From NCBI RefSeq assembly GCF_037204085.1, contig NZ_JBBCBW010000011.1, positions 62,001-126,000 on the forward strand: DNA of 64,000 nucleotides, in the 5' to 3' direction. Shown here piece by piece: positions 51,232 to 59,267 of this stretch (positions are counted from its first letter, which is position 1; every line of letters begins with the position of its first letter). The DNA is from Variovorax sp037204085 (GTDB taxonomy: Bacteria > Pseudomonadota > Gammaproteobacteria > Burkholderiales > Burkholderiaceae_C). The translations under genes were made by a program, and so were the position numbers. The notes under the pieces are model-generated. The model worked only from the letters and a program-made list of their open reading frames with translations. It ran no database searches and was not told where the DNA came from.

Positions 51232-52839
51232 ATGGCCCAGACCGCACTCATCTCCGTCTCCGACAAAACCGGCATCCTTGAATTCGCGCAAGCGCTGCAT
51301 GGCCTTGGCATCAAGCTGCTGTCCACCGGCGGCACCGCCAAGCTGCTGGCCGATGCCGGCCTGCCGGTCACCGAAGTGGCCGACCACACCGGTTTTCCTG
51401 AAATGCTCGACGGCCGCGTGAAGACGCTGCACCCCAAGATTCATGGCGGCCTGCTGGCGCGCCGCGACCTGCCCGCGCACGTGGCGGCCATCAAGGAACA
51501 CGGCATCGACACCATCGACCTGCTGGTGGTCAATCTCTATCCGTTCGAAGCTACGGTGGCCAAGGCCGGCTGCACGCTCGAAGACGCGATCGAGAACATC
51601 GACATCGGCGGCCCGGCCATGGTGCGCAGCGCGGCCAAGAACTGGAAGGACGTGGGCGTGCTGACCGACGCCTCGCAGTACCCCGTGGCGCTGGCCGAGC
51701 TGCAGGCCGGCGGCAAGCTCAGCGACAAGACCAAGTTCGCTTTCTCGGTGGCCGCGTTCAACCGCATTGCCGACTACGACGGCGCCATCAGCGACTACCT
51801 CTCGGCCATCGACTTCGAGGCCAGCATCGGCCAGCCGTCGCCCACGCGCTCGCTGTTCCCGGCGCAAAGCAACGGCCGTTTCGTGAAGGTGCAGGACCTG
51901 CGCTATGGCGAAAACCCGCACCAGCAGGCCGCGTTCTACCGCGATCTGCACCCGGCGCCAGGCTCGCTCGTGTCGGCAAAACAATTGCAGGGCAAGGAGC
52001 TCAGCTACAACAACATCGCTGATGCCGACGCCGCATGGGAGTGCGTGAAGAGCTTCGACGTGCCGGCCTGCGTGATCGTGAAGCACGCCAATCCTTGCGG
52101 CGTTGCAGTCGGCAAAGATGCGGCCGAAGCCTATGGCAAGGCCTTCAAGACCGATCCGACCTCGGCCTTTGGCGGCATCATCGCCTTCAACCGGCCGGTC
52201 GACGGCGAGACGGCGCAGGCCATTGCCAAGCAGTTCGTCGAAGTGCTGATGGCGCCGGGCTACACGCCCGAGGCGCTCGAAGTGTTCCAGGCGACCAAGG
52301 CCAAGCTCAACGTGCGTGTGCTCGAAATCACACTGCCCAAGGGCGGCGCCACCGACTGGGACAACGGCCGCAACGCGATGGACGTCAAGCGCGTCGGCTC
52401 GGGCCTCCTGATCCAGACCGCCGACAACCACGAACTCGCGGCGACCGACCTCAAGGTGGTCACCAAGAAGCAACCCACGCCAGAGCAGCTTCAAGACCTG
52501 CTGTTCGCATGGAAGGTCGCCAAGTATGTGAAGAGCAACGCCATCGTGTTCTGCGCCGGTGGCATGACCATGGGCGTGGGCGCGGGCCAGATGAGCCGCC
52601 TCGATTCGGCACGCATCGCGAGCATCAAGGCCGAGCATGCGGGCCTGTCGCTCAAAGATACGGCGGTGGCGAGCGATGCGTTCTTCCCGTTCCGCGACGG
52701 CCTCGACGTGGTGGTCGATGCCGGTGCGAGCTGCGTCATTCAGCCGGGCGGTTCGATGCGCGACCAGGAAGTGATCGATGCCGCCGACGAGCGCGGCGTG
52801 GTCATGGTGCTTTCGGGCGTGCGCCACTTCCGCCACTGA
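51232..52839 (+). CDS. purH: Bifunctional AICAR transformylase / IMP cyclohydrolase
   Basis: 535 residues. Last two steps of IMP synthesis. The N-terminal cyclohydrolase domain (VSDKTGILEFAQALHGLGI, STGGTAKLLADAGLPV) is joined to the transformylase domain with LRYGENPHQQAAFY and KHANPCGVA (catalytic Lys-His). 16 bases after fis. A strong terminator follows. Confidence 0.98.
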   Translation: MAQTALISVSDKTGILEFAQALHGLGIKLLSTGGTAKLLADAGLPVTEVADHTGFPEMLDGRVKTLHPKIHGGLLARRDLPAHVAAIKEHGIDTIDLLVVNLYPFEATVAKAGCTLEDAIENIDIGGPAMVRSAAKNWKDVGVLTDASQYPVALAELQAGGKLSDKTKFAFSVAAFNRIADYDGAISDYLSAIDFEASIGQPSPTRSLFPAQSNGRFVKVQDLRYGENPHQQAAFYRDLHPAPGSLVSAKQLQGKELSYNNIADADAAWECVKSFDVPACVIVKHANPCGVAVGKDAAEAYGKAFKTDPTSAFGGIIAFNRPVDGETAQAIAKQFVEVLMAPGYTPEALEVFQATKAKLNVRVLEITLPKGGATDWDNGRNAMDVKRVGSGLLIQTADNHELAATDLKVVTKKQPTPEQLQDLLFAWKVAKYVKSNAIVFCAGGMTMGVGAGQMSRLDSARIASIKAEHAGLSLKDTAVASDAFFPFRDGLDVVVDAGASCVIQPGGSMRDQEVIDAADERGVVMVLSGVRHFRH

Positions 52840-52862
52840 GCACCACCCGCCCCTCGGGCAAG

Positions 52863-52912
52863 GCCGGGCTGTGCCGCCAGCGTTTTGCTGGCGTGCGCAG
52901 CCCGGCTTTTTT
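52863..52912 (+). terminator. Terminator after purH
   Basis: GCCGGGCTG and CAGCCCGGC form the outer stem; GCCAGC/GCTGGC form an inner one around GTTTT; six T follow. Ends the dusB-fis-purH transcript before the convergent hemL. Confidence 0.93.
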
Positions 52913-52931
52913 CTTGGCCGGTGCTTCGGCC

Positions 52932-54227
52932 TTAACGGGGCCCGGAGGCCTTGAAGATCTGCCTTGCGGCCTCGATCGTGGCGGCAATGTCGTCGTCGCT
53001 GTGCGCGGCGCTCACAAAGCCCGCTTCGTAAAGCGCCGGTGCGATGTACACGCCGCGGTCGAGCAGGCCGTGGAACAGCGCGTTGAACTTTGCGTTGTCG
53101 GTGGTCATCACCGTGGCGTAGTTCTGCGGCAGCTCGTTCATCAGGAAGAAGCCGAACATGCCGCCTTCGCTGTCGGCGTTGAAGGGCTGGCCTTCGGACG
53201 TGGCGGCGGCCTTGAGGCCCGCGACGAGCGACTGCGTTTTCTTCGACAGCGCTTCGTAGAAGCCGGGCTTGGCGATTTCTTTCAGCGTTGCCAGGCCGCA
53301 GGCGGTGGCCACGGGGTTGCCCGAGAGCGTGCCGGCCTGGTAGACCGGGCCTAGCGGCGCAAGCTGCTCCATGATGGCGCGCGGGCCGCCGAAGGCCGCC
53401 AGCGGCATGCCGCCGCCGATGACCTTGCCGAGCACCGTGAGGTCGGGAGTGATGCCCAGCACGCCCTGGGCGCCGTGCAGGCCCACGCGAAAGCCGGTCA
53501 TCACTTCGTCGAACACCAGCAGCGCGCCGTGCTGTGTGCACAGGTCGCGGCAGCGCTTGGCAAATTCGGCCGTGGCGCGCACGAAGTTCATGTTGCCGGC
53601 AATCGCCTCGATCATCAGGCAGGCGATGTCGTTGCCGTGCAGCGCAAAGGCTTCTTCGAGCTGCGCGATGTTGTTGTACTCGAGCACCAGCGTGTGCTGC
53701 GTGACCTCGGGCGGTACGCCGGCCGAAGTGGGGTGGCCGAAAGTGGCCAGGCCCGAGCCCGCCTTGACCAGCAGCGCATCGGCGTGGCCGTGGTAGCAGC
53801 CTTCGAACTTGATGATGTGCTTGCGGCCGGTGGCGCCGCGCGCCAGGCGCAACGCGCTCATGGCGGCTTCGGTGCCCGAGCTCACCAGCCGCACCATCTC
53901 CATCGACGGCACCAGCGCGAGGATGGCTTCGGCCAGTTCGATTTCGCGCTCGGTGGGCGCGCCGTACGAGAAGCCCTCGAGCACGGCCTTCTGCACCGCC
54001 TCGACGACGGCCGGGTGGCCGTGGCCCAGGATCATCGGGCCCCACGATCCGATGTAGTCGATGTAGCGCTTGTTGTTGGCGTCCCAGAAGTAGGCGCCTT
54101 CGGCACGGCGGATGAAGCGCGGCGTGCCGCCCACGGCCTTGAAGGCGCGCACGGGCGAATTGACGCCGCCGGGAATGACGGCGCGGGCGCGGTCGAAAAG
54201 AATGTCGTTTTGGTCAGCGTTTGGCAT
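52932..54227 (-). CDS. hemL: Glutamate-1-semialdehyde 2,1-aminomutase
   Basis: 431 residues. Makes 5-aminolevulinate from glutamate-1-semialdehyde in the C5 haem pathway. PLP Lys268 in VLGKVIGGGMPLAA; GGVNSPVRAF and FDEVMTGFRVG are diagnostic. The ATG at 54227 is used; a preceding TTG codon is ignored. It overlaps the thiD-like stop by one base (TGATG). Confidence 0.97.
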   Translation of the reverse strand: MPNADQNDILFDRARAVIPGGVNSPVRAFKAVGGTPRFIRRAEGAYFWDANNKRYIDYIGSWGPMILGHGHPAVVEAVQKAVLEGFSYGAPTEREIELAEAILALVPSMEMVRLVSSGTEAAMSALRLARGATGRKHIIKFEGCYHGHADALLVKAGSGLATFGHPTSAGVPPEVTQHTLVLEYNNIAQLEEAFALHGNDIACLMIEAIAGNMNFVRATAEFAKRCRDLCTQHGALLVFDEVMTGFRVGLHGAQGVLGITPDLTVLGKVIGGGMPLAAFGGPRAIMEQLAPLGPVYQAGTLSGNPVATACGLATLKEIAKPGFYEALSKKTQSLVAGLKAAATSEGQPFNADSEGGMFGFFLMNELPQNYATVMTTDNAKFNALFHGLLDRGVYIAPALYEAGFVSAAHSDDDIAATIEAARQIFKASGPR

Positions 54228-55192
54228 CAATGTCTGGTGTCGTGAGGGGGCAGGGCAAAGTCTGGGGATGCGTCGGGGTCTTCACCGTCGTCTTCGTCGT
54301 CTTCGGGCTCGGCCCAGAACAGGCGGTCGGGCAGCACATGGCCCATGCCGGGCCGAAAGCCCGCGTCGAGGCAGCGGTCCATGTAGGCCAGGGCTTCGCT
54401 GGTGGCGGCCACCAGGTCGGTCCCGCTTGCGAGCAGGGCGGCCAGCGCGGCCGACAGGGTGTCGCCGGCACCAGCAAAAACGGCTTCGAGCCGCTCGTAT
54501 TTCTCGCTGGCGAGCACCGACTGCGGCGAGGCCAGCACGTTGTCGATGAACTGGTCGGGCAGCACCATGCCGGTTACCAGGGTGTAGGGCACGCCGAACT
54601 CCCCCGCGGCCTTGGCAATGTCGCGCGCGCCGGGCGGACGGTCGCCGCTCCAGTCGGGAAGCAGCCACCGCCACAGCGTACTGTGGTTTCCAACCAACAC
54701 TGTGGCCTGCGGCAAAAGTAACTCCCGAAAAGCGTCCAGATAGGGCTCGATCAGGTTCTCGTCCCACCACGAGAGGTTGGGCATATAGGCCACCAGCGGC
54801 ACTTCCGGGTAGTCGGAGGCGGTCTCGGCAATGGTGCTCAGGGTGTCGGGGCTGCCCACGAAGCCCACCTTGATGAGTTGGACTTCCACGTCCTCGAGGA
54901 TGGCGCGCGCCTGCTCGGCCACCGCCTCCTCGTCGAAGGCGAAATGGTCGAATATCTCGGCGGTGTCGCGGGCGTAGGCGCCTGTGACCACGGGAAGCAT
55001 GTGGGCGCCCACCGACGCCATGGCCAGGGCGTCGGCGCCCAGGCCTCCTGCACCGCTCGGATCGCTGGCGTTGAAGACCAGCACGCAGGGCGGATTCAGG
55101 TCGCGCTCGGCCACCTCTTCGGCGTCCGCCGAGGGGTCGTTAAGATCGCCCGGGTTGCGGGCGTTGTCTGCTGGATGTAAGTAAATGGTCAT
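54227..55192 (-). CDS. thiD: ThiD-like hydroxymethylpyrimidine (phosphate) kinase
   Basis: 321 residues. Ribokinase-fold kinase for thiamin synthesis. ASDPSGAGGLGADALAM resembles the ThiD substrate loop (SDSGGGAGIQAD). The C-terminal active-site motif is GAGDTLSAALAAL; canonical ThiD has GTGCT here, so the Asp is a departure. A 30-residue acidic C-terminal tail (EDDEDDGED) and an N-terminal extension of about 30 residues are extra. Co-transcribed with hemL; divergent from rubredoxin. ThiD is the likely function, not certain. Confidence 0.8.
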   Translation of the reverse strand: MTIYLHPADNARNPGDLNDPSADAEEVAERDLNPPCVLVFNASDPSGAGGLGADALAMASVGAHMLPVVTGAYARDTAEIFDHFAFDEEAVAEQARAILEDVEVQLIKVGFVGSPDTLSTIAETASDYPEVPLVAYMPNLSWWDENLIEPYLDAFRELLLPQATVLVGNHSTLWRWLLPDWSGDRPPGARDIAKAAGEFGVPYTLVTGMVLPDQFIDNVLASPQSVLASEKYERLEAVFAGAGDTLSAALAALLASGTDLVAATSEALAYMDRCLDAGFRPGMGHVLPDRLFWAEPEDDEDDGEDPDASPDFALPPHDTRH

Positions 55193-55303
55193 ACGCCGGG
55201 CAAAATCCCCTGGATGGTGGCATAGGCGCGACGTTTACCGTCCGCCAGTGAGATACGCATAGATACACTCGTTGCATTTAATGAACAAGGACTTTAAGCT
55301 CCG

Positions 55304-55474
55304 ATGAATACGAAAACTTGGATGTGCCTGATTTGTGGGTGGATCTATGACGAAGCGGTTGGTGTGCCGGAGGACGGCATCGCGGCAGGCACGGCCTGGG
55401 CTGATGTTCCGATGAACTGGACCTGTCCTGAGTGCGGTGCGCGCAAGGAAGACTTCGAAATGGTTGAAATCTGA
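55304..55474 (+). CDS. rubA: Rubredoxin
   Basis: 56 residues. The four iron-binding cysteines are Cys8/Cys11 (CLIC) and Cys41/Cys44 (CPEC), with the usual WIYDEAVG and GTAWADVP spacing. A small one-electron carrier with a single [Fe(SCys)4] centre. It is too short for a 60-residue ORF cut-off and was found by reading. Divergent from thiD and upstream of pilG. Confidence 0.95.
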   Translation: MNTKTWMCLICGWIYDEAVGVPEDGIAAGTAWADVPMNWTCPECGARKEDFEMVEI

Positions 55475-55557
55475 AGAGCATGGCATAGGGCTACGCGATT
55501 TGCGTCGATGTACGGCGCGGCGGGCATCCAAGTCTCATCTCAGCAGGAGTGTGTGCA

Positions 55558-55956
55558 ATGGGGCCGAATGGATCAGGTTACAAGGTGCTTGTCATCGATG
55601 ACAGCAATACGATCCGGCGCAGTGCCGAAATATTTCTGAAGCAGGGCGGGCACGAGGTTCTTCTTGCGGAAGACGGCTTTGACGCGCTCTCGAAAATCAA
55701 CGATCACAAGCCGCATCTGATTTTCTGCGACATCCTGATGCCCCGCCTGGACGGTTATCAGACCTGCGCCATCATCAAGCGCAACGCTCAATTCTCCAAT
55801 GTTCCGGTCGTGATGCTCTCTTCGAAAGACGGCGTCTTCGACAAGGCTCGCGGCCGCATGGTCGGGTCGCAGGACTACCTGACCAAACCTTTCACCAAAG
55901 ACCAGCTGCTGCAGGCCGTGCAGCAGTTTGGCATTGTTCAACAGGAAGTGCAGTAA
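55558..55956 (+). CDS. pilG: Twitching motility response regulator PilG
   Basis: 132 residues, a single receiver domain. Phosphoacceptor Asp58 (FCDILMPRLDG), acidic pair in VIDDSN and Lys in LTKPF. In the Chp system PilG promotes pilus extension. ATG 55558 has GGAG eight bases upstream; an in-frame GTG lies three codons earlier. First gene of the pil cluster. Confidence 0.94.
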   Translation: MGPNGSGYKVLVIDDSNTIRRSAEIFLKQGGHEVLLAEDGFDALSKINDHKPHLIFCDILMPRLDGYQTCAIIKRNAQFSNVPVVMLSSKDGVFDKARGRMVGSQDYLTKPFTKDQLLQAVQQFGIVQQEVQ

Positions 55957-56321
55957 TGCCCATTCGAAAAATCCTCGTCGTCGACGACTCCAAGACGGAA
56001 CTGGTGTTCCTGTCAGACCTGCTCCGCAAGAACGGCTTTGCCGTCAAGACGGCTGAAAACGCCGACGACGCCATGCGCCGTCTCGAGGAAGAGCAGCCCG
56101 ACCTGATCCTCATGGACGTGGTCATGCCCGGCCAGAACGGCTTCCAGCTGACACGCGCGATTGCCCGCGACCCGAAGTACGGCACCATCCCGATCATCCT
56201 GTGCACCAGCAAGAACCAGGAAACCGATCGCGTCTGGGGCATGCGCCAGGGCGCTCGCGACTACATCGTGAAGCCGGTCAACGAGGCCGACCTGATGTCG
56301 AAGATCACCGCGCTCGCCTGA
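55956..56321 (+). CDS. pilH: Twitching motility response regulator PilH
   Basis: 121 residues, a single receiver domain with Asp54 (LMDVVMPGQNG), VVDDS and VKPV. PilH acts opposite to PilG, as a phosphate sink or in pilus retraction. TAATG overlap with pilG. Confidence 0.94.
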   Translation: MPIRKILVVDDSKTELVFLSDLLRKNGFAVKTAENADDAMRRLEEEQPDLILMDVVMPGQNGFQLTRAIARDPKYGTIPIILCTSKNQETDRVWGMRQGARDYIVKPVNEADLMSKITALA

Positions 56322-56340
56322 GCAGGAGCCGACTCAGTCC

Positions 56341-56874
56341 ATGGCGAATCGCGACGCTCTCCGAGCCTTCCAGTCCCGGCTAGCAAGCCGCCTGCAGGCC
56401 GCACGCACGACTGGCGTCGCCGCCACGTGGCTCGCGGTCGAGGCGGGAGAGGGCAAGTACCTCTTTCCTCTCGGCCACGCGGGCGAAATTTTCCCCTGGA
56501 CGCCCCCCCAGCCGGTGCCCTACACGGAGCCCTGGTTCCTTGGCGTTGCCAACCTGCGCGGCGGCCTCTTCGGCGTGGTGCAGCTGTCGGCATTCGCCTC
56601 GGGCGTTCCGAGCGGACCGGCCGCCACCGAGGCGGCCCGCATGCAATCGCGGCTCGTTGCCCTCAACGAGCTGCTCGAAGTCAACTGCGCATTGCTGGTC
56701 GACCGACTGGCGGGGTTGCGCGGCGCCGAGGCCTTCACGGCCGCGGAGCCGCCAAGCGCAGAAGCACCCGCGTGGCTGGGGCATCTGTACACCGATGCGG
56801 CGGGTGAGCGCTGGCAGGAAATCAACCTGCAGGCGCTTTCGCAGCAACCCGAGTTTTTGAGTATTGGCGCCTAG
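56341..56874 (+). CDS. pilI: Chemotaxis adaptor PilI (CheW-like)
   Basis: 177 residues, a single CheW domain. GVANLRGGLFGVVQL is the conserved beta-barrel strand, and FPLGHAGEI and INLQALSQ flank it. It couples the receptor PilJ to the kinase ChpA. Starts 19 bases after pilH. Confidence 0.92.
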   Translation: MANRDALRAFQSRLASRLQAARTTGVAATWLAVEAGEGKYLFPLGHAGEIFPWTPPQPVPYTEPWFLGVANLRGGLFGVVQLSAFASGVPSGPAATEAARMQSRLVALNELLEVNCALLVDRLAGLRGAEAFTAAEPPSAEAPAWLGHLYTDAAGERWQEINLQALSQQPEFLSIGA

Positions 56875-56917
56875 TGCTTTCGCACAGCCCAAAGACAACC
56901 ACCCTGAAGGACCGACC

Positions 56918-59239
56918 GTGAGCTCGATCGCCGACAAGTTCAAGAAATTACTGCCCGCGAACAGCGGCAACGAAAAGGCCCGCGTCGACGGCTCAGGTTC
57001 CACCTTGTCGCTCGACGATGTCGATACGGTGCAGGCGCTGGACGAGAAGACCGTCCGCCTGGCCCGAAAACAAGGCCGCTCCGCCGCCGATCCCGCGCCC
57101 ACCGGCTTTGCCGACGGCGGCGCGCTGCCTCCCAGCGAAGCAGCCAACGAGGCCGGCGCAGGCCCGCTCGACGAAGCGCAGGCCGCAGCCGCCAAAGCCG
57201 GCTCCAGGCCGGCACGCCAGCAGCGGATCCTGGCGATCATGCTGGCCGTGGTGGTGCTGCTGCTGTTGCTGGTGGCCGGTTCCGCCATTCTTCGCGCCGA
57301 GCGCCTCGCGCAGCAGGTGGCCGCCACCGGCCAGTCGCTGATGCAGTCGCAGCGTCTCGCCAAATCGATTTCGCAGGCTCTCGTGGGCAGCGCGCCCGCG
57401 TTCGTCGAAGTGAAGGACAGCGCCGACGACCTCACGCGCCGCGTGCAGGGCCTGACCAACGGCGACGATGCCCTGCGCCTCGAGCGCGTGGGCAACCAGT
57501 ACGACGAGGACATGGCCAAGATCAACCCGCTGGTCGCCCGTGCCGACGCCAGCGCCAAGGTCGTGCTGTCGCAGCGCCAGATCCTGACCCAGGTGGGTGC
57601 CGCCTTGCGCGACATCAACCAGCAATCGTCCGCGCTGCTCGAAATGACGGAAACCGTCGCGTCGCTGAAGATGCAGCAGAACGCCACGCTGCCTGAAATC
57701 TCGGCCGCCGGCCAGCTCGTGATGCTGACCCAGCGCATCGGCAAGTCGACCAACGAGTTCTTCACGGTCGAGGGCGTGAACCCGGACGCCGTGTTCCTGC
57801 TCGGCAAGGACCTGAACACCTTCCAGGAAACCACCCGCGGCCTGCTCGACGGCAATGCGCAGCAGCGCTTCCCCGGCTCGAAAGACCCGCAGACCCGCCA
57901 GCAGCTCGAAGCCATCCTGAAGACCTACGAGCAGATGCGCACGCAGGCCTCGGCCATTCTGGGCAACCTGCAGGGCCTGGTGGCTGCGCGCGAAGCGCAG
58001 GCTTCCATCCTGACCGACAGCGAACCGCTGCGCAAATCGCTGGGCGAGCTGCAGGACAAGCTCTCCGCACGCACCGGCCTGGGCGCCGGAACCATCGTGC
58101 TGCTGTTCGTGCTGTCGCTGGCCGCCCTGGCTCTTGCCGGCGCCATCGGTTTCGTGCAGGTGCGCGAAGGCCGCGAACGCGCCGCCGTCGCCGAACGCGA
58201 ACGTCTTGCGGCCGAACAGGCCAGCGACGAGGCCGGCCGCATCAACAACGCCAACCAGGCCGCCATTCTTCGGCTGATGAACGAACTGCAGACAGTGGCC
58301 GAAGGTGACTTGACGCAGGAAGCGACCGTGACCGAGGACATCACCGGCGCCATTGCCGACTCGGTGAACTACACGGTGGAAGAACTGCGACTGCTGGTGG
58401 GCAACGTGCAGAACACGGCAACCCGCGTGGCGCAGACGACGTCGCAGGTGGAAAGCACCTCGACCGAACTGCTCGCCGCCTCGACCGAACAGCTGCGCGA
58501 AATTCGCGAAACCGGCCAGTCGGTGCTGACCATGGCCGAGCGAATCAACGGCGTGTCCTCGCAAGCGCAAGAGTCCGCCACGGTGGCGCGCCAGTCGCTG
58601 CAAGCTGCATCGTCGGGCCTGCAGGCCGTGCAGAACGCCATCGGCGGTATGAACTCCATCCGCGACCAGATCCAGGAAACCTCCAAGCGGATCAAGCGCC
58701 TGGGCGAATCGTCGCAGGAGATTGGTGAAATCACCGAGCTGATCTCGGACATTACCGAACAGACGAACGTGCTGGCACTGAACGCCGCCATTCAGGCCGC
58801 ATCGGCCGGTGAAGCCGGTCGCGGCTTCTCGGTGGTGGCGGAAGAAGTGCAGCGGCTGGCTGAACGCTCCGCGGACGCCACGCGCCAGATTTCGGCGCTG
58901 GTGAAGGCCATTCAGACCGACACGCAAGACGCGGTGGGCGCCATGGAGCGTTCCACGCAGGGTGTGGTCGAAGGGGCCAAGCTGTCGGACAATGCCGGTA
59001 CCGCACTGACGGAGATTGACCGCGTGTCGCGCCGCCTTGCAGAACTGATTGAGCAGATTTCGCAATCCGCCTCCCGCGAAGCCGATTCGGCCAACGTGGT
59101 GGCTGCCAACATCCAGCACATTTTTGCGGTGACCGAGCAGACCGGAGAAGGTACCCGTACCACCGCCCAGCAGGTGCGCGAGCTTTCGCAGATGGCCGAA
59201 GAACTGCGTCGTTCCGTCGCCCGTTTCAAAATTGCCTGA
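56918..59239 (+). CDS. pilJ: Methyl-accepting chemotaxis protein PilJ
   Basis: 773 residues from a GTG with AAGGA nine bases upstream. It has a cytoplasmic N-terminal tail of about 100 residues, unusual for a MCP, then transmembrane helix 1 (103-124). The periplasmic type IV pili sensor region follows, helix 2 (about 390-410), then HAMP and signalling domain with the hairpin tip EITELISDITEQTNVLALNA. Senses pilus state or surface contact and drives ChpA. Confidence 0.94.
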   Translation: MSSIADKFKKLLPANSGNEKARVDGSGSTLSLDDVDTVQALDEKTVRLARKQGRSAADPAPTGFADGGALPPSEAANEAGAGPLDEAQAAAAKAGSRPARQQRILAIMLAVVVLLLLLVAGSAILRAERLAQQVAATGQSLMQSQRLAKSISQALVGSAPAFVEVKDSADDLTRRVQGLTNGDDALRLERVGNQYDEDMAKINPLVARADASAKVVLSQRQILTQVGAALRDINQQSSALLEMTETVASLKMQQNATLPEISAAGQLVMLTQRIGKSTNEFFTVEGVNPDAVFLLGKDLNTFQETTRGLLDGNAQQRFPGSKDPQTRQQLEAILKTYEQMRTQASAILGNLQGLVAAREAQASILTDSEPLRKSLGELQDKLSARTGLGAGTIVLLFVLSLAALALAGAIGFVQVREGRERAAVAERERLAAEQASDEAGRINNANQAAILRLMNELQTVAEGDLTQEATVTEDITGAIADSVNYTVEELRLLVGNVQNTATRVAQTTSQVESTSTELLAASTEQLREIRETGQSVLTMAERINGVSSQAQESATVARQSLQAASSGLQAVQNAIGGMNSIRDQIQETSKRIKRLGESSQEIGEITELISDITEQTNVLALNAAIQAASAGEAGRGFSVVAEEVQRLAERSADATRQISALVKAIQTDTQDAVGAMERSTQGVVEGAKLSDNAGTALTEIDRVSRRLAELIEQISQSASREADSANVVAANIQHIFAVTEQTGEGTRTTAQQVRELSQMAEELRRSVARFKIA

Positions 59240-59267
59240 CAAGAGATAAGAACGGCGAGCATCCAAC

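Noticed and set aside
50857..54045. 1062-residue minus-strand open frame
   Set aside because: It is the shadow of purH and hemL; it contains no recognisable domain and conflicts with two certain genes.
56993..59266. 757-residue minus-strand open frame
   Set aside because: Antisense shadow of pilJ; skewed to His/Gly/Arg as expected from GC-rich complement.
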